A stretch of DNA of 64,000 nt from Myxococcales bacterium (GTDB lineage Bacteria; Myxococcota; UBA4151), in the NCBI GenBank assembly GCA_002722845.1, contig PBND01000076.1, positions 1-64,000 on the forward strand, written 5' to 3'. Shown piece by piece: positions 17,317-25,272 of the stretch. Within the stretch, counting starts at the first letter, position 1; the number at the start of each line of letters is the position of its first letter. The notes beneath the pieces are model-generated. The model saw nothing but the letters and a program-made list of their open reading frames with translations, was not told the DNA's origin and did no database searches. Position numbers and translations under genes: made by a program.

Positions 17317-18557
17317 GGGGATGGGGGCAGGTCGAAGATTGGGTTTACAAAGAGGCCACTACGCAGCTTGGGTTCGAACCAAGTCGATTTGGGCGGCATG
17401 ATGTCGTTGTCGTCGGCCACCTGAAGCAATGCCTCCATTGGGGTTGCGAACATGGAAAAGGCCACGCCGTGACCCCGAGCGTCAACCCGTTGCTCCAGTT
17501 CGTCCATACCACGAATACCGCCAACAAAACTGATTCGCTCCGAGACTCTTGGGTCTTCGATGCCGAGAAGAGGCGTCAGGACGTGCCGTTGGAGAATCGC
17601 CACGTCTAAGGCCTCGACCGGGGGCATCCCTTCGTAAGTATGGGGCCGGGCCGTGAGCCGGTACCACTGACCACCGAGGTACATTCCGACGGTTTGGAGG
17701 CTTTGTGGTGAGCGGCTTTCTGCTTCGCTCAAGGGCTCGATGAGGAAATCTTGCGAAAGCCGACTCACGAAGGTTTCCGGATCCATCCCATTGAGGTCGT
17801 GGACGACGCGGTTGTAGTCCATGACGTGCAGTTGGTTGTGGGGAAAGACGACGACCAAGAAGCGCTGGGCGAGACCTTCATCGGGGTGGAGGGCGGCGCA
17901 GCGAGACGCAGCCGCACTCCGATGGTGGCCATCGGCTACGTAGAGAAAATCCACCTGTTTAAAGGAGGACTGGATGGCTTGGACTTGCGTTGCGTCGTTG
18001 ATGATCCACAGTTCATGCCTGACGCCGAGGTCATCGGTGAGGTCGACATCGGGTGGGGTCATTTCGGGCGCAGCGATCTGGGCATCTAAACCGGGCTGAC
18101 TACGGTAGGCGAGAAAGACCGGACTACATTGGCAGCCAGTGGCCTCGATGTGGGCGAGGCGGTCGTCCTCTTTATCGGGCCGGGTGAATTCATGTTTTTT
18201 GATGATGCCCTTGTCGTAATCATCGGTCAGGGCCGTACAGACGATGCCCGTTTGTTGGCGGCCATCCATGGTTTGCCGATAGATGGTGAAGCAATCGGTG
18301 AGGTCCTGACGCAGGGCCCCCTCCTCAATGAGTCGGGCCAGCTCGGTGCGTGCTCGACCATAGACCTCTGGCAGATGGGGGTCATGGGCCGCGGGAAAGT
18401 GGATATCTGGCCGGTCCACATGAAGAAAGCTGTGGGGCTTTCCAGAGGCCATCGCAACCGCCTCTTCTCGATTCATGGTGTCGTAGGGGGCGCAATGGAC
18501 TTGGGCTTCTTTTCCGGGGCTCGGGCGAAGGGCGCGAAAAGGAAAGATTTGGGGCAT
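17313..18557 (-). CDS. DUF1015 family protein
   Basis: A 414-residue cytoplasmic protein matching the DUF1015 family. It opens with 'PFRALRPSPGKEAQVHCAPYD', followed by 'SFLHVDRPDI', and the hallmark ADGHHRSAAA lies in the middle. Function is not established for most members; catalytic-looking residues are the Asp-Gly-His-His block and 'GIVCTALTDDYDKGIIKKHE'. It heads a four-gene chain with 4-bp overlaps. A perfect 17-bp inverted repeat lies 55-71 bp upstream of its start. Confidence 0.85.
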   Translation of the reverse strand: MPQIFPFRALRPSPGKEAQVHCAPYDTMNREEAVAMASGKPHSFLHVDRPDIHFPAAHDPHLPEVYGRARTELARLIEEGALRQDLTDCFTIYRQTMDGRQQTGIVCTALTDDYDKGIIKKHEFTRPDKEDDRLAHIEATGCQCSPVFLAYRSQPGLDAQIAAPEMTPPDVDLTDDLGVRHELWIINDATQVQAIQSSFKQVDFLYVADGHHRSAAASRCAALHPDEGLAQRFLVVVFPHNQLHVMDYNRVVHDLNGMDPETFVSRLSQDFLIEPLSEAESRSPQSLQTVGMYLGGQWYRLTARPHTYEGMPPVEALDVAILQRHVLTPLLGIEDPRVSERISFVGGIRGMDELEQRVDARGHGVAFSMFATPMEALLQVADDNDIMPPKSTWFEPKLRSGLFVNPIFDLPPSP

Positions 18558-18611
18558 GGTGTGTCGAGATCCTCAGTCTTTGGGGCCCCCTCATACTGAG
18601 CAAAATGGAAT

Positions 18612-18628
18612 CTGTCAGTCTCTGACAG
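18612..18628. promoter_or_regulatory. Perfect inverted repeat, possible operator
   Basis: CTGTCAG-TCT-CTGACAG is a perfect 7-bp inverted repeat with a 3-bp spacer. It lies between the DUF1015 start and the tRNA-Asp promoter. Position and symmetry fit a repressor site for the DUF1015 operon; a short transcribed hairpin is the alternative. Confidence 0.4.
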
Positions 18629-18669
18629 CATGCCATGATCCGCTCCGGCTACCGCATGCTCAGAACTCC

Positions 18670-18699
18670 TTGACAAGGCCTTCGAATCTACCCCATGAA
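18670..18699 (+). promoter_or_regulatory. Probable sigma-70 promoter of tRNA-Asp
   Basis: A perfect TTGACA -35 box at 18670-18675 is followed 18 bp later by CATGAA, a weak -10 match. The predicted start is 12-15 bp before the mature tRNA. The -35 is convincing, the -10 only moderate. Confidence 0.45.
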
Positions 18700-18720
18700 C
18701 CGCTGCCCAACGACACCGCT

Positions 18721-18796
<76 letters not shown>

Positions 18797-18797
<1 letters not shown>

Positions 18798-18832
18798 CCG
18801 CCAGCCTTTGTGCTGGCGGTTATTCTTTTTTC
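18797..18832 (+). terminator. Rho-independent terminator after tRNA-Asp
   Basis: A 9-bp stem ACCGCCAGC/GCTGGCGGT with a 6-nt loop (CTTTGT) is followed by TATTCTTTTTTC. It begins at the last base of the tRNA CCA end. Confidence 0.93.
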
Positions 18833-18862
18833 TTTGCGTTGAAGACAGGCTAGCGAAGCACT

Positions 18863-19792
18863 GTGGTCGTTCAGTCCCTGCCATCCCTGTCTTGCCCCCG
18901 CTGTCGGCAAATCATGCCGGCGGTTCAACTGACAGCCCGGCCCAGGCCGGCCGCGAGTTACCGGGACTGTCTGCGCAAGTGTGCGCGCTGTGGTGTGGCC
19001 TATTCCAACGGGCGCAGTCGGCCGACGCTGATTTACGAAGACCCCCTCGATAATCTCCCGCCCCCCTTGCGCCCTGGGGCTCTCGACTTACTCGAGCGGT
19101 CCATGAATGTGGACAATCGGAGCAATAAGCGGGCGAAGTTTGGCTTCATTCGTTCCGAGGATGCGGTGACTTGGACCATCTTTGTGGGGCTGCAGCGATC
19201 GATTCCCTTCGCGCTTCCGGCCATCTGTCGAGCGCTGTTTGATTTGTCCATCGAACAGCCCCCCGAGCTTCTCCTCTGGGGGGCCTCTGTCGAGGGGGGC
19301 GAAGGGGGACGAGCCGTGGAGGAAAGGCTGATCCGCATTTCAGATCATTTGGGGGAGCGGGCCCGGTCCCGCAGTGAGCCTGACGTGATTCTCGACTTCG
19401 GTCCTGCGGGACTCGTCGTCATCGAAGTCAAATATCAATCGTCGAACGATCACCGGGAGCGGGCCAACTGGGCCCCTTACCTTGATGAGCGTCGAGCTTT
19501 TGACCAGCCGAGGCTGGCTCAATCGAGTGGTCTTTATGAGTTGGTACGAAACTGGCGATTCGCCCACGATTTGGCCGGCTCCAGGCCTTTCTTGCTCGTC
19601 AACCTTGCCCCAAAGCGCACCCTCGAGACCACAGCGGGGCGTGCTCTTTTTGAGCGCAGTTTGGGGGCAAAGGAGAACGGGCGATTTCTTCCTTTGAGCT
19701 GGACCGACTTCCTCGGTGTGGTCGAAGAACAGGAAGTCCAGCGACCGCCATGGTGGGACCCCTATGTCGAAAGCCGGTCCCTACGAAGCTAG
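18863..19792 (+). CDS. Zinc-ribbon plus PD-(D/E)XK nuclease-like protein
   Basis: A 309-residue protein of unknown role. Two CxxC pairs at residues 11-14 and 40-43 suggest a zinc ribbon, which supports the GTG start at 18863 because the ATG at 18914 would remove the first pair. In the second half, Pro173-Asp174 and Glu188-Val-Lys190 (EPDVILDFG...VVIEVKYQ) match the PD-(D/E)XK nuclease core. An upstream 'RSEDAVTWTIF' may supply the first acidic residue. No methylase or helicase is adjacent. It lies 66 bp after a tRNA gene, a common insertion site for accessory DNA. Confidence 0.7.
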   Translation: MVVQSLPSLSCPRCRQIMPAVQLTARPRPAASYRDCLRKCARCGVAYSNGRSRPTLIYEDPLDNLPPPLRPGALDLLERSMNVDNRSNKRAKFGFIRSEDAVTWTIFVGLQRSIPFALPAICRALFDLSIEQPPELLLWGASVEGGEGGRAVEERLIRISDHLGERARSRSEPDVILDFGPAGLVVIEVKYQSSNDHRERANWAPYLDERRAFDQPRLAQSSGLYELVRNWRFAHDLAGSRPFLLVNLAPKRTLETTAGRALFERSLGAKENGRFLPLSWTDFLGVVEEQEVQRPPWWDPYVESRSLRS

Positions 19793-19819
19793 GCTTGCCC
19801 AGACGGCCCGTTGAGCCCC

Positions 19820-20902
19820 TTAGCGGCGAATGGCGCCTTGGGCTTCGAGGGCTTCGAAGGGCTCCGCTCCTGGCGTCCACCAAGCACCTGCACCGGCATT
19901 GCCAAACTTCCAGGACACATAGGAGGTCACCAGTCGCTTCAGGGTGACAGCCACTTCGGGGCCACCACTCCCGCCGCAGAACAAAGAGCAAATGGCATTG
20001 CTCGGCGCTTCGAAGTCGCAGTGGGTCGCACCGGGTAGGCTAAGGGACAGGGCCCGGCCTTGGTCGTAGACGGCCCGGCCGCTGTTCTCCGAGTTGCACT
20101 GGCCAGGATCGCCGTAGAGCGCGGCCAGTTGACCATCGAGGGCCTGTGCTTGAGGGGCAAGGTCACCTTCTTGTGGCGCCACCGGATCGAGGCCGAGGAC
20201 GGCGACCACGGCGCCGCTGCCCGAGCCCGTCACGAGAGCCGCCATGCTCCCGGCGCTGTGCCCCACGATGATGCTCTCTTCGATGCCAAGGGCGTCGAGA
20301 AGGGAGACGATGGCTTCGCCTCCGGCCACCGGGTCCACACCGGAGGGACTGGCATGGCAGAGGTCAGTGACCACGCTCTGGTAGCCCCAACTGGCTAATT
20401 GGCGGCCCCAATCGAGAAACTGACTGCGCCCTCGGGCAAAACCGTGGAGGAAGACCACGGTGCCGCTCGCCACCTGCTCCTGCGGCTCAAAGGTCAGGTA
20501 GGTCATTTCGCACTCGGGGCTTGCACGGTACTGTTCCGTTGTTTCCGTCCAAGTGAAGGCGCCCGCTTCACCGAAGTCGACCACTTCTCCTTCTTCTTCC
20601 GGCTGGGGGTCCTGCTCTGGTTGCGGATCTTGCTCCGGCTGTGGATCCTGCTCCGGTTGCGGATCTTGCTCCGGCTGTGGATCCTGCTCCGGCTGTGGAT
20701 CCTGCTCTGGCTGCGGGTCCTGCTCTGGTTGCGGATCCTGCTCCGGCTGGGGGTCCGAGTTCGGTCGACGGTCTTGTTCTGTTTCGGGACTCCGGTCGCT
20801 GTTGGTCTCTGCTGGGTCGTAGGCCTGCTCTTCGAAACCGGCGGACGGAGGCGTGCCGCAGGCGACCAGAGCGAACAGGGCAAAGCAGGAAATATAGCGC
20901 AT
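19820..20902 (-). CDS. Alpha/beta hydrolase lipoprotein with PEQDPQ repeat linker
   Basis: A 360-residue surface protein. The signal peptide ends in LVAC15. An acidic Pro/Glu/Gln linker of eight near-identical six-residue units connects to an alpha/beta-hydrolase domain. That domain has '[15 protein letters not shown]' (oxyanion loop) and the nucleophile motif GHSAGSMA. '[13 protein letters not shown]' and '[11 protein letters not shown]' carry the likely Asp and His. It resembles chlorophyllase/lipase-type secreted esterases. The repeat probably acts as a spacer holding the enzyme away from the membrane. Substrate unknown. Confidence 0.8.
   Translation of the reverse strand: MRYISCFALFALVACGTPPSAGFEEQAYDPAETNSDRSPETEQDRRPNSDPQPEQDPQPEQDPQPEQDPQPEQDPQPEQDPQPEQDPQPEQDPQPEQDPQPEEEGEVVDFGEAGAFTWTETTEQYRASPECEMTYLTFEPQEQVASGTVVFLHGFARGRSQFLDWGRQLASWGYQSVVTDLCHASPSGVDPVAGGEAIVSLLDALGIEESIIVGHSAGSMAALVTGSGSGAVVAVLGLDPVAPQEGDLAPQAQALDGQLAALYGDPGQCNSENSGRAVYDQGRALSLSLPGATHCDFEAPSNAICSLFCGGSGGPEVAVTLKRLVTSYVSWKFGNAGAGAWWTPGAEPFEALEAQGAIRR
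20610..20753. repeat. Eight tandem 18-bp units coding for the PEQDPQ linker
   Basis: Eight 18-bp copies, differing only at synonymous positions (e.g. TCCTGCTCCGGCTGTGGA, TCTTGCTCCGGCTGTGGA on the plus strand), lie inside the hydrolase lipoprotein gene. Length changes in steps of 18 bp would keep the frame, so copy number may vary between strains. Confidence 0.9.
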
Positions 20903-20984
20903 TGGATCTTCCCTCGTTTTCTTCTATATACCTACTCGAAAGAAGATAAACGTCTGTACGGTAACTGACCGATCGGGAGAGGCC

Positions 20985-21590
20985 ATGGCTCGACCTCGTC
21001 TAGACAGCATCAAAATCCCGACTCGTCTCCGCATCTTGACGGCGGCGGAGCAGCGCTTTGCACGGGCGGGTTATGCGGAAGCCTCATTGGCTGATATCGC
21101 CGCCGACGCTGGGATTCGACGGGCTTCGCTCTTGTATCATTTTGAGAGCAAAGAGCGCCTCTACCAGTCTGTTCTCGAGACACTCTTTAAGGCCCTCGCT
21201 GAAAGTCTTTCCGAGCACTTTCTTCCCACCGCTTCCTTCGAAGACCGAATGCTTGGGTTGACGAAAGCCTATTTGGATTTTCTCACCGAGCGGCCAGCGT
21301 TCGCAGCGCTCGTCGTTCGGGATATCATCGACGATCGAGGCGAGACCCGTAACCGGATCGGCGACTATTTTGAGCCCGTCATCAACACCATTGAGTCGTG
21401 GGTGGAACGGGAAGGAAAGGGTCGTGTGACACCAGGACTCGATGTTCGTGCTGCCCTGCTCCTCATCGGAAGCGATGCCCTTTTGCGTCGAGCATCCGGT
21501 CCTCTTGGCGACCGACTCTGGGGGCCCACAGAGCGCTCCTTAGAGTTCAGCCGGAAGCTCTTCTTCGGTGTTCCAGACGAGCCAGAGTAG
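20985..21590 (+). CDS. TetR-family transcriptional regulator
   Basis: A 201-residue regulator. Residues ~15-61 form the TetR DNA-binding domain with the helix-turn-helix 'ASLADIAADAGIRRASLLYH' followed by F..K..L. The C-terminal ~130 residues are the helical ligand-binding and dimer domain. It is the only TetR gene in the window. It lies 3.4 kb from the first steroid operon, and the repeat sites at 32.7, 47.5 and 57.3 kb have TetR/KstR-type geometry, so it is a candidate regulator of that locus. No clear copy of the same site lies in front of its own start. Confidence 0.9.
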   Translation: MARPRLDSIKIPTRLRILTAAEQRFARAGYAEASLADIAADAGIRRASLLYHFESKERLYQSVLETLFKALAESLSEHFLPTASFEDRMLGLTKAYLDFLTERPAFAALVVRDIIDDRGETRNRIGDYFEPVINTIESWVEREGKGRVTPGLDVRAALLLIGSDALLRRASGPLGDRLWGPTERSLEFSRKLFFGVPDEPE

Positions 21591-21807
21591 AACGAACGAA
21601 CAAACCCGTTGAACTGACGGAAAAGCCGCCGGTCGACGCCAGGTATCCACTTTTTTTCTTATGCCTCCGTACTCCTTCTGCCTGAGGCTTCAGCATCGGC
21701 ATCCCCAAAGGAGCTGGAGGCGGTCGGAAGCGCCCACCGGCTGTCACCTCTCCTTTGGAGGCAAAAAAGGCCTTTAATCTACCAGCCAGTAGGTTTAGAG
21801 GGCGAGC

Positions 21808-23310
21808 ATGAATCGGCGTTATTTTGTCCTTCTTGCCTGCATGGTTTCGGCTTGTCCGGAGCCGGGTCAGCCAATCGACGGCTTCGATCAGCCGCCGCTG
21901 GTTCTGTTTGATGCCAGTGATGAAGCGATGAGTGCGGTACCACGCCCTTGGTCCGAAACCAGCCCCCCGGTCACCCATGACGCGGACCCGGATTTGTTGG
22001 TCGTGCTCGAACGGGAGGCTCTAGAGGGGGCATGTGATGCCTACCGAGCCGGTGACCATCGACGGGAAACACGACTTCGCTGCGGCAAGTGGATGTTCTT
22101 TTATGAGAGTTTCGGCACGGTGGGGATTCCGAGCCATTTGCTTGAAGTCTTTCAAGACTGGTTCCAGCCCTATTTTGGGCCAAGCTTTGCCAAGATGGGC
22201 TTTGTTCCCAACCCCGGGGCCGAAGATCGGATTCCCCTCGGTCTTGTGCCAAGTACACAGCGTATGGGCGAGATGAACACCCATGCACTCACCTGTGCAG
22301 CCTGCCACTTTGGCCAGATGCCCGACGGTCGTTATGCGGTGGGTTATCCAAACCATCAACTGGCCTATGGGCGTTTCTTCGCCGCCATGGTGGCTCTTAT
22401 CCGCTTGGGCATGAACCCAGAGGATGAGGCCGTTCACCCTGTCCTTCGTGAAGCGCTGGGCCCCGAGGTTCACCAGGCCAGACAACAGCCGGGATTTTTC
22501 ATCGCCATTGGCGGGCTCGGTCTCAACGTGATGACGCGAGGTGGTGATATTTTGACCGAGGGTGGCATTAATTTGTCCCCAGCCGAGCAATTGCAATTTT
22601 GGCAGTTGCGCAGTGGGACCATGGACTTTTTGACCAAGCCAATGACCGATGATGGCGTTTGGACTGTCAGCCGAATTATCTCCCTGTGGAATCTGCCGAC
22701 GCAGGAGCATATCGAGGATGCCAGCATGCCGCATGCGCTGCTGAGTTGGACAGGGATTGGCGAATCTCTGATGAGCTTTCTGCACGGTTTTGTCGCCATC
22801 AGCGGATCGGCCGAAGCGTGGGAGGATGGGGACCTAGCCCCCCTCGCTGAGTACATCTACAGTTTGCGTCCACCCCCAGCCTTGGACCCCCACGACCCGG
22901 ACGCGGTGGAGCGGGGGGCTACCCTCTTTGCGAGCACGGGCTGTGTTGATTGTCACGATGGCCCCAGTGGTGAGGGACGCGAACTGTACCGCTTCGAGAC
23001 CATTGGGACCGATACGGCCATGCGAGCGATCTATAGCCCTGACGATGACGGCAAGTTGTGTTGCGGCCTTGATGTGAATGGTGAGCGAGCGACGGGCATG
23101 ATCAAATCACCTCGCCTTGCCGGTCAGCGCTACCGGACTCGTCTGCTGCACAACGGTGCCCTCGACAGCCTTGAGCAACTGCTTTGCTTGGCTGAGCGCC
23201 CCATGGAAGATCTCGAGATGGCCCAATCCAGCAAAGGGCATCGTTTCGGTTGCGATGAGTTAAGCGCACCGGAAAAGCACGACCTAATTCAGTATCTCGA
23301 GCACTTGTAG
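21808..23310 (+). CDS. Di-haem c-type cytochrome lipoprotein
   Basis: A 500-residue periplasmic or surface protein with a signal peptide ending in Cys16. Two covalent haem-binding motifs are present: CAACH (163-167) and CVDCH (379-383). The C-terminal part contains 'SPRLAGQRYRTRLLHNGALD', which resembles the haem-peroxidase/RoxA-like di-haem family where a 'LHNGS...L..LL' segment follows. Members are cytochrome c peroxidases, electron carriers or oxygenases such as rubber oxygenase RoxA (larger, about 680 residues). It starts 217 bp after the tetR stop; that gap shows no clear site. Role in steroid oxidation is possible but not shown. Confidence 0.8.
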   Translation: MNRRYFVLLACMVSACPEPGQPIDGFDQPPLVLFDASDEAMSAVPRPWSETSPPVTHDADPDLLVVLEREALEGACDAYRAGDHRRETRLRCGKWMFFYESFGTVGIPSHLLEVFQDWFQPYFGPSFAKMGFVPNPGAEDRIPLGLVPSTQRMGEMNTHALTCAACHFGQMPDGRYAVGYPNHQLAYGRFFAAMVALIRLGMNPEDEAVHPVLREALGPEVHQARQQPGFFIAIGGLGLNVMTRGGDILTEGGINLSPAEQLQFWQLRSGTMDFLTKPMTDDGVWTVSRIISLWNLPTQEHIEDASMPHALLSWTGIGESLMSFLHGFVAISGSAEAWEDGDLAPLAEYIYSLRPPPALDPHDPDAVERGATLFASTGCVDCHDGPSGEGRELYRFETIGTDTAMRAIYSPDDDGKLCCGLDVNGERATGMIKSPRLAGQRYRTRLLHNGALDSLEQLLCLAERPMEDLEMAQSSKGHRFGCDELSAPEKHDLIQYLEHL

Positions 23311-23363
23311 GTCGTAGGTCTCAGAGCCAGATTGACGTGGCAAAGAACCGAGGCTTCTTGGAG

Positions 23364-23552
23364 CTAATCGAAGGTAAGTTGGCGCGGGATGGAACTCCCA
23401 TTGGAAAGGTTGCCCGTTCCCAGTTGTCCGAAGTGATTTCTGCCCCAACAATAGACACTTTGATCAAGGGATCGAGCACAACTCGTTCCCCGGCCCGCAG
23501 CCACTTCCACAATGTTCATGAGTGCACCGATCACCAGAGGCGAATGGGACAC
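23364..23552 (-). pseudogene. Fragment of an RCC1-repeat protein
   Basis: About 60 codons encode one recognisable RCC1 repeat: VEVAAGRGTSCARSLD, QSVYCWGRNHFGQLG and TGNLSNGSSIP. RCC1-like proteins normally have several such repeats, and here only one remains with no signal peptide or further blades in any frame nearby. The 335-bp stretch 23311-23645 holds nothing else recognisable. It is most likely a decayed remnant of a secreted RCC1 protein. Confidence 0.6.
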
Positions 23553-23645
23553 ATGGGCGGTAACTTAGGCCCGTCGGCCCCTGAATGAAAGGCTCAATCT
23601 CGACTGCTTTTCGATGTTCCAACGGAGCGGTTCAGGACGTGAATT

Positions 23646-24389
23646 CTATTTTTGAGGATTCGCTCTGCCTGGCTTCGACACCGGGGCTCGGCTCGGCTGT
23701 TGAAGCCAGCGTTGTTCCATGTAGTCGTAGTTCGGCTTGCCGACGGTCACGTTTTTCGAGCGTTCGCCCTGGCAGGCTGCGGCGCAGTCACTGAAACGAA
23801 AGGCCAGCCAGCGTACATCGGGGACGGTGGCGACACAGTGATAAGGCTCAGGGTTTCGGTGGAGTTCAAAGCGGCCGTGGGCCCGTTTGAGCTCGGCCAG
23901 GGAGCTCCCTTTGCCGGTCCCCTTCTTGGTCACAATGCTGGGGCCTGGCTCGATGCTCAACACCCGCCATTCCTGGGCAAAGGACAGGGTGATTTCGAGG
24001 TTTTTTAGGCGAATGATTGGATAGCCGGCCTGATTCACCAGGCCCTCATTCAGGAGGGCGTTGGAATCGAGGCCCTTCACCTTCTTCATAAACTCTTGGA
24101 CGGGATCGCTACCTTCTTTTTTTAACAGGGCTGAAGGGAGCTTCTCGCCGATCCAAAGGTCGCCGACGCCTTGGGCGTGGATCTGCCAGTTGTCGCCAGG
24201 GGGGGGAAGCGCCCCTTTGGGCTGAGCAGTGGCCGCCTCGAGAGGCTGGGGGCAGTCCATACCGTGTTGGTGGGGACCGGTGCGAACAAGCTTTCCTGGC
24301 GCTGCCGCTTGCTTGACCGGCTTGGGGCTTGCCTGCGCCGGGGCTGCAAAAATGAGGGGCAGGATCCAGACGACGGTTTGGCTCTTCAT
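23646..24389 (-). CDS. Secreted protein of unknown function
   Basis: A 247-residue protein. The ATG at 24389 gives a Sec signal peptide (MKSQTVVWILPLIFAAPAQA). The mature part contains a Pro-rich linker, 'IHAQGVGDLWIGEKLP' and 'GSSLAELKRAHGRFEL', with three Cys near the C-terminus (YHCVATVP, SDCAAACQG). No family is recognised. The stop lies close to the RCC1 remnant, and the start lies 38 bp downstream of the stop of the steroid-operon SDR on the same strand, so it could be the distal gene of that operon. Confidence 0.65.
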   Translation of the reverse strand: MKSQTVVWILPLIFAAPAQASPKPVKQAAAPGKLVRTGPHQHGMDCPQPLEAATAQPKGALPPPGDNWQIHAQGVGDLWIGEKLPSALLKKEGSDPVQEFMKKVKGLDSNALLNEGLVNQAGYPIIRLKNLEITLSFAQEWRVLSIEPGPSIVTKKGTGKGSSLAELKRAHGRFELHRNPEPYHCVATVPDVRWLAFRFSDCAAACQGERSKNVTVGKPNYDYMEQRWLQQPSRAPVSKPGRANPQK

Positions 24390-24427
24390 CGACTCTACAC
24401 CCCTTGCCCTCGAACGCTTCAAAGCGC

Positions 24428-25264
24428 TCAGGATTTCCGCTGGACTCGAGGATCCTTGACCAGGTCGTCGATGCTGTTGAAGCGACTCATTTCAGGACTG
24501 GCAATGGTGACGCCTCCATCGGTCTCGATGATGGTGCCGGTAATGTAGGAGGCCGCGGGCGAGGCGAGGAAGAGCGCGGTGTCTGCAATATCCGACTCCT
24601 TGCCCCAGCGCTTGAGGGGAATCGCCCGGCGGATCATCTCCACGATCTCCGGATGGGGTGAGGCCACGTTCTCCATGCCCCACGAGCCCTCGATCGGACC
24701 GGGGCTGATTCCGTTCACTCGGATCCCGGCAGGCCCCCATTCTTGAGCGAGCACCCGAATCAGTTGATTTACGCCGGCTTTGGCCGCGCAGACATGGGCT
24801 TGAAAATGAAGCCCCTGAACCGCCTCGGGGGCCGTGATCGCAATCAGTGAGGCGCCCTCTCGACGGAGGTGTTCGAAGCAGGCCTTGAAGACATGAAAGG
24901 TACCCACCAAGTCGATGTCGATCACCGTCTGGAAGCCCTTCGAGGTCATGGTGTGGGCCGGCGCATAAAAATTGCCGGCCTGCCCCGCAACGACGAGATC
25001 GATAGGCCCCAGGATCTCCGCCGTCCGCTGCATGCTTTCGGCCACCGCATCGTAGTCGCGGGCATCACAAGGGATGCCGAGGGCTTCGACCCCATAGCCC
25101 TCCAGTTTGCTTTGGGCCTGAGCGCAGCGCTCGGGATTGCGGCTCATGACGGCGACGGAGGCACCGAACTCCGCATAGCGTTCAGCGATCGCTAGATTCA
25201 TGCCCCGGGTACCACCGGCGATGTAGGCGACTTTCCCCTGCAGAAGATTGGGCTGAAAGGTCAT
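24428..25264 (-). CDS. Short-chain dehydrogenase/reductase (2,4-dienoyl-CoA reductase-like)
   Basis: A 278-residue Rossmann enzyme. The cofactor motif is altered to GGTRGMNLAIAERYA, and 'MSRNPERCAQA' follows beta-2 with an Arg typical of NADPH users. The position of the catalytic Tyr reads 'HFQAHVCAAKAGVNQ', so the usual YxxxK has His/Val-Cys instead of Tyr. That substitution is seen in the peroxisomal 2,4-dienoyl-CoA reductase type. It ends the echA20-ipdABC operon, 8 bp after fadA6. It probably reduces an unsaturated acyl-CoA made from steroid C/D rings. Confidence 0.8.
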   Translation of the reverse strand: MTFQPNLLQGKVAYIAGGTRGMNLAIAERYAEFGASVAVMSRNPERCAQAQSKLEGYGVEALGIPCDARDYDAVAESMQRTAEILGPIDLVVAGQAGNFYAPAHTMTSKGFQTVIDIDLVGTFHVFKACFEHLRREGASLIAITAPEAVQGLHFQAHVCAAKAGVNQLIRVLAQEWGPAGIRVNGISPGPIEGSWGMENVASPHPEIVEMIRRAIPLKRWGKESDIADTALFLASPAASYITGTIIETDGGVTIASPEMSRFNSIDDLVKDPRVQRKS

Positions 25265-25272
25265 GGGGGCTC

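Noticed and set aside
20600-20760. Tandem repeats considered as a CRISPR array
   Set aside because: Units are 18 bp, contiguous without spacers and keep a coding frame.
20945-20960. TAAACGTCTGTA upstream of tetR as an autoregulatory copy of the operator
   Set aside because: Only 8 of 14 positions agree and the second half-site is missing.
20399-20968. Leu/Arg- and Cys/Gly/Ser-rich repeat proteins on the plus strand
   Set aside because: They are other-frame readings of the 18-bp repeat array inside the hydrolase lipoprotein gene.
21600-21613. ACAAACCCGTTGAA just after the tetR gene as a KstR-type site
   Set aside because: It lacks the first T and the shared AACGTGTT core and is about 195 bp from the next start codon; not convincing.
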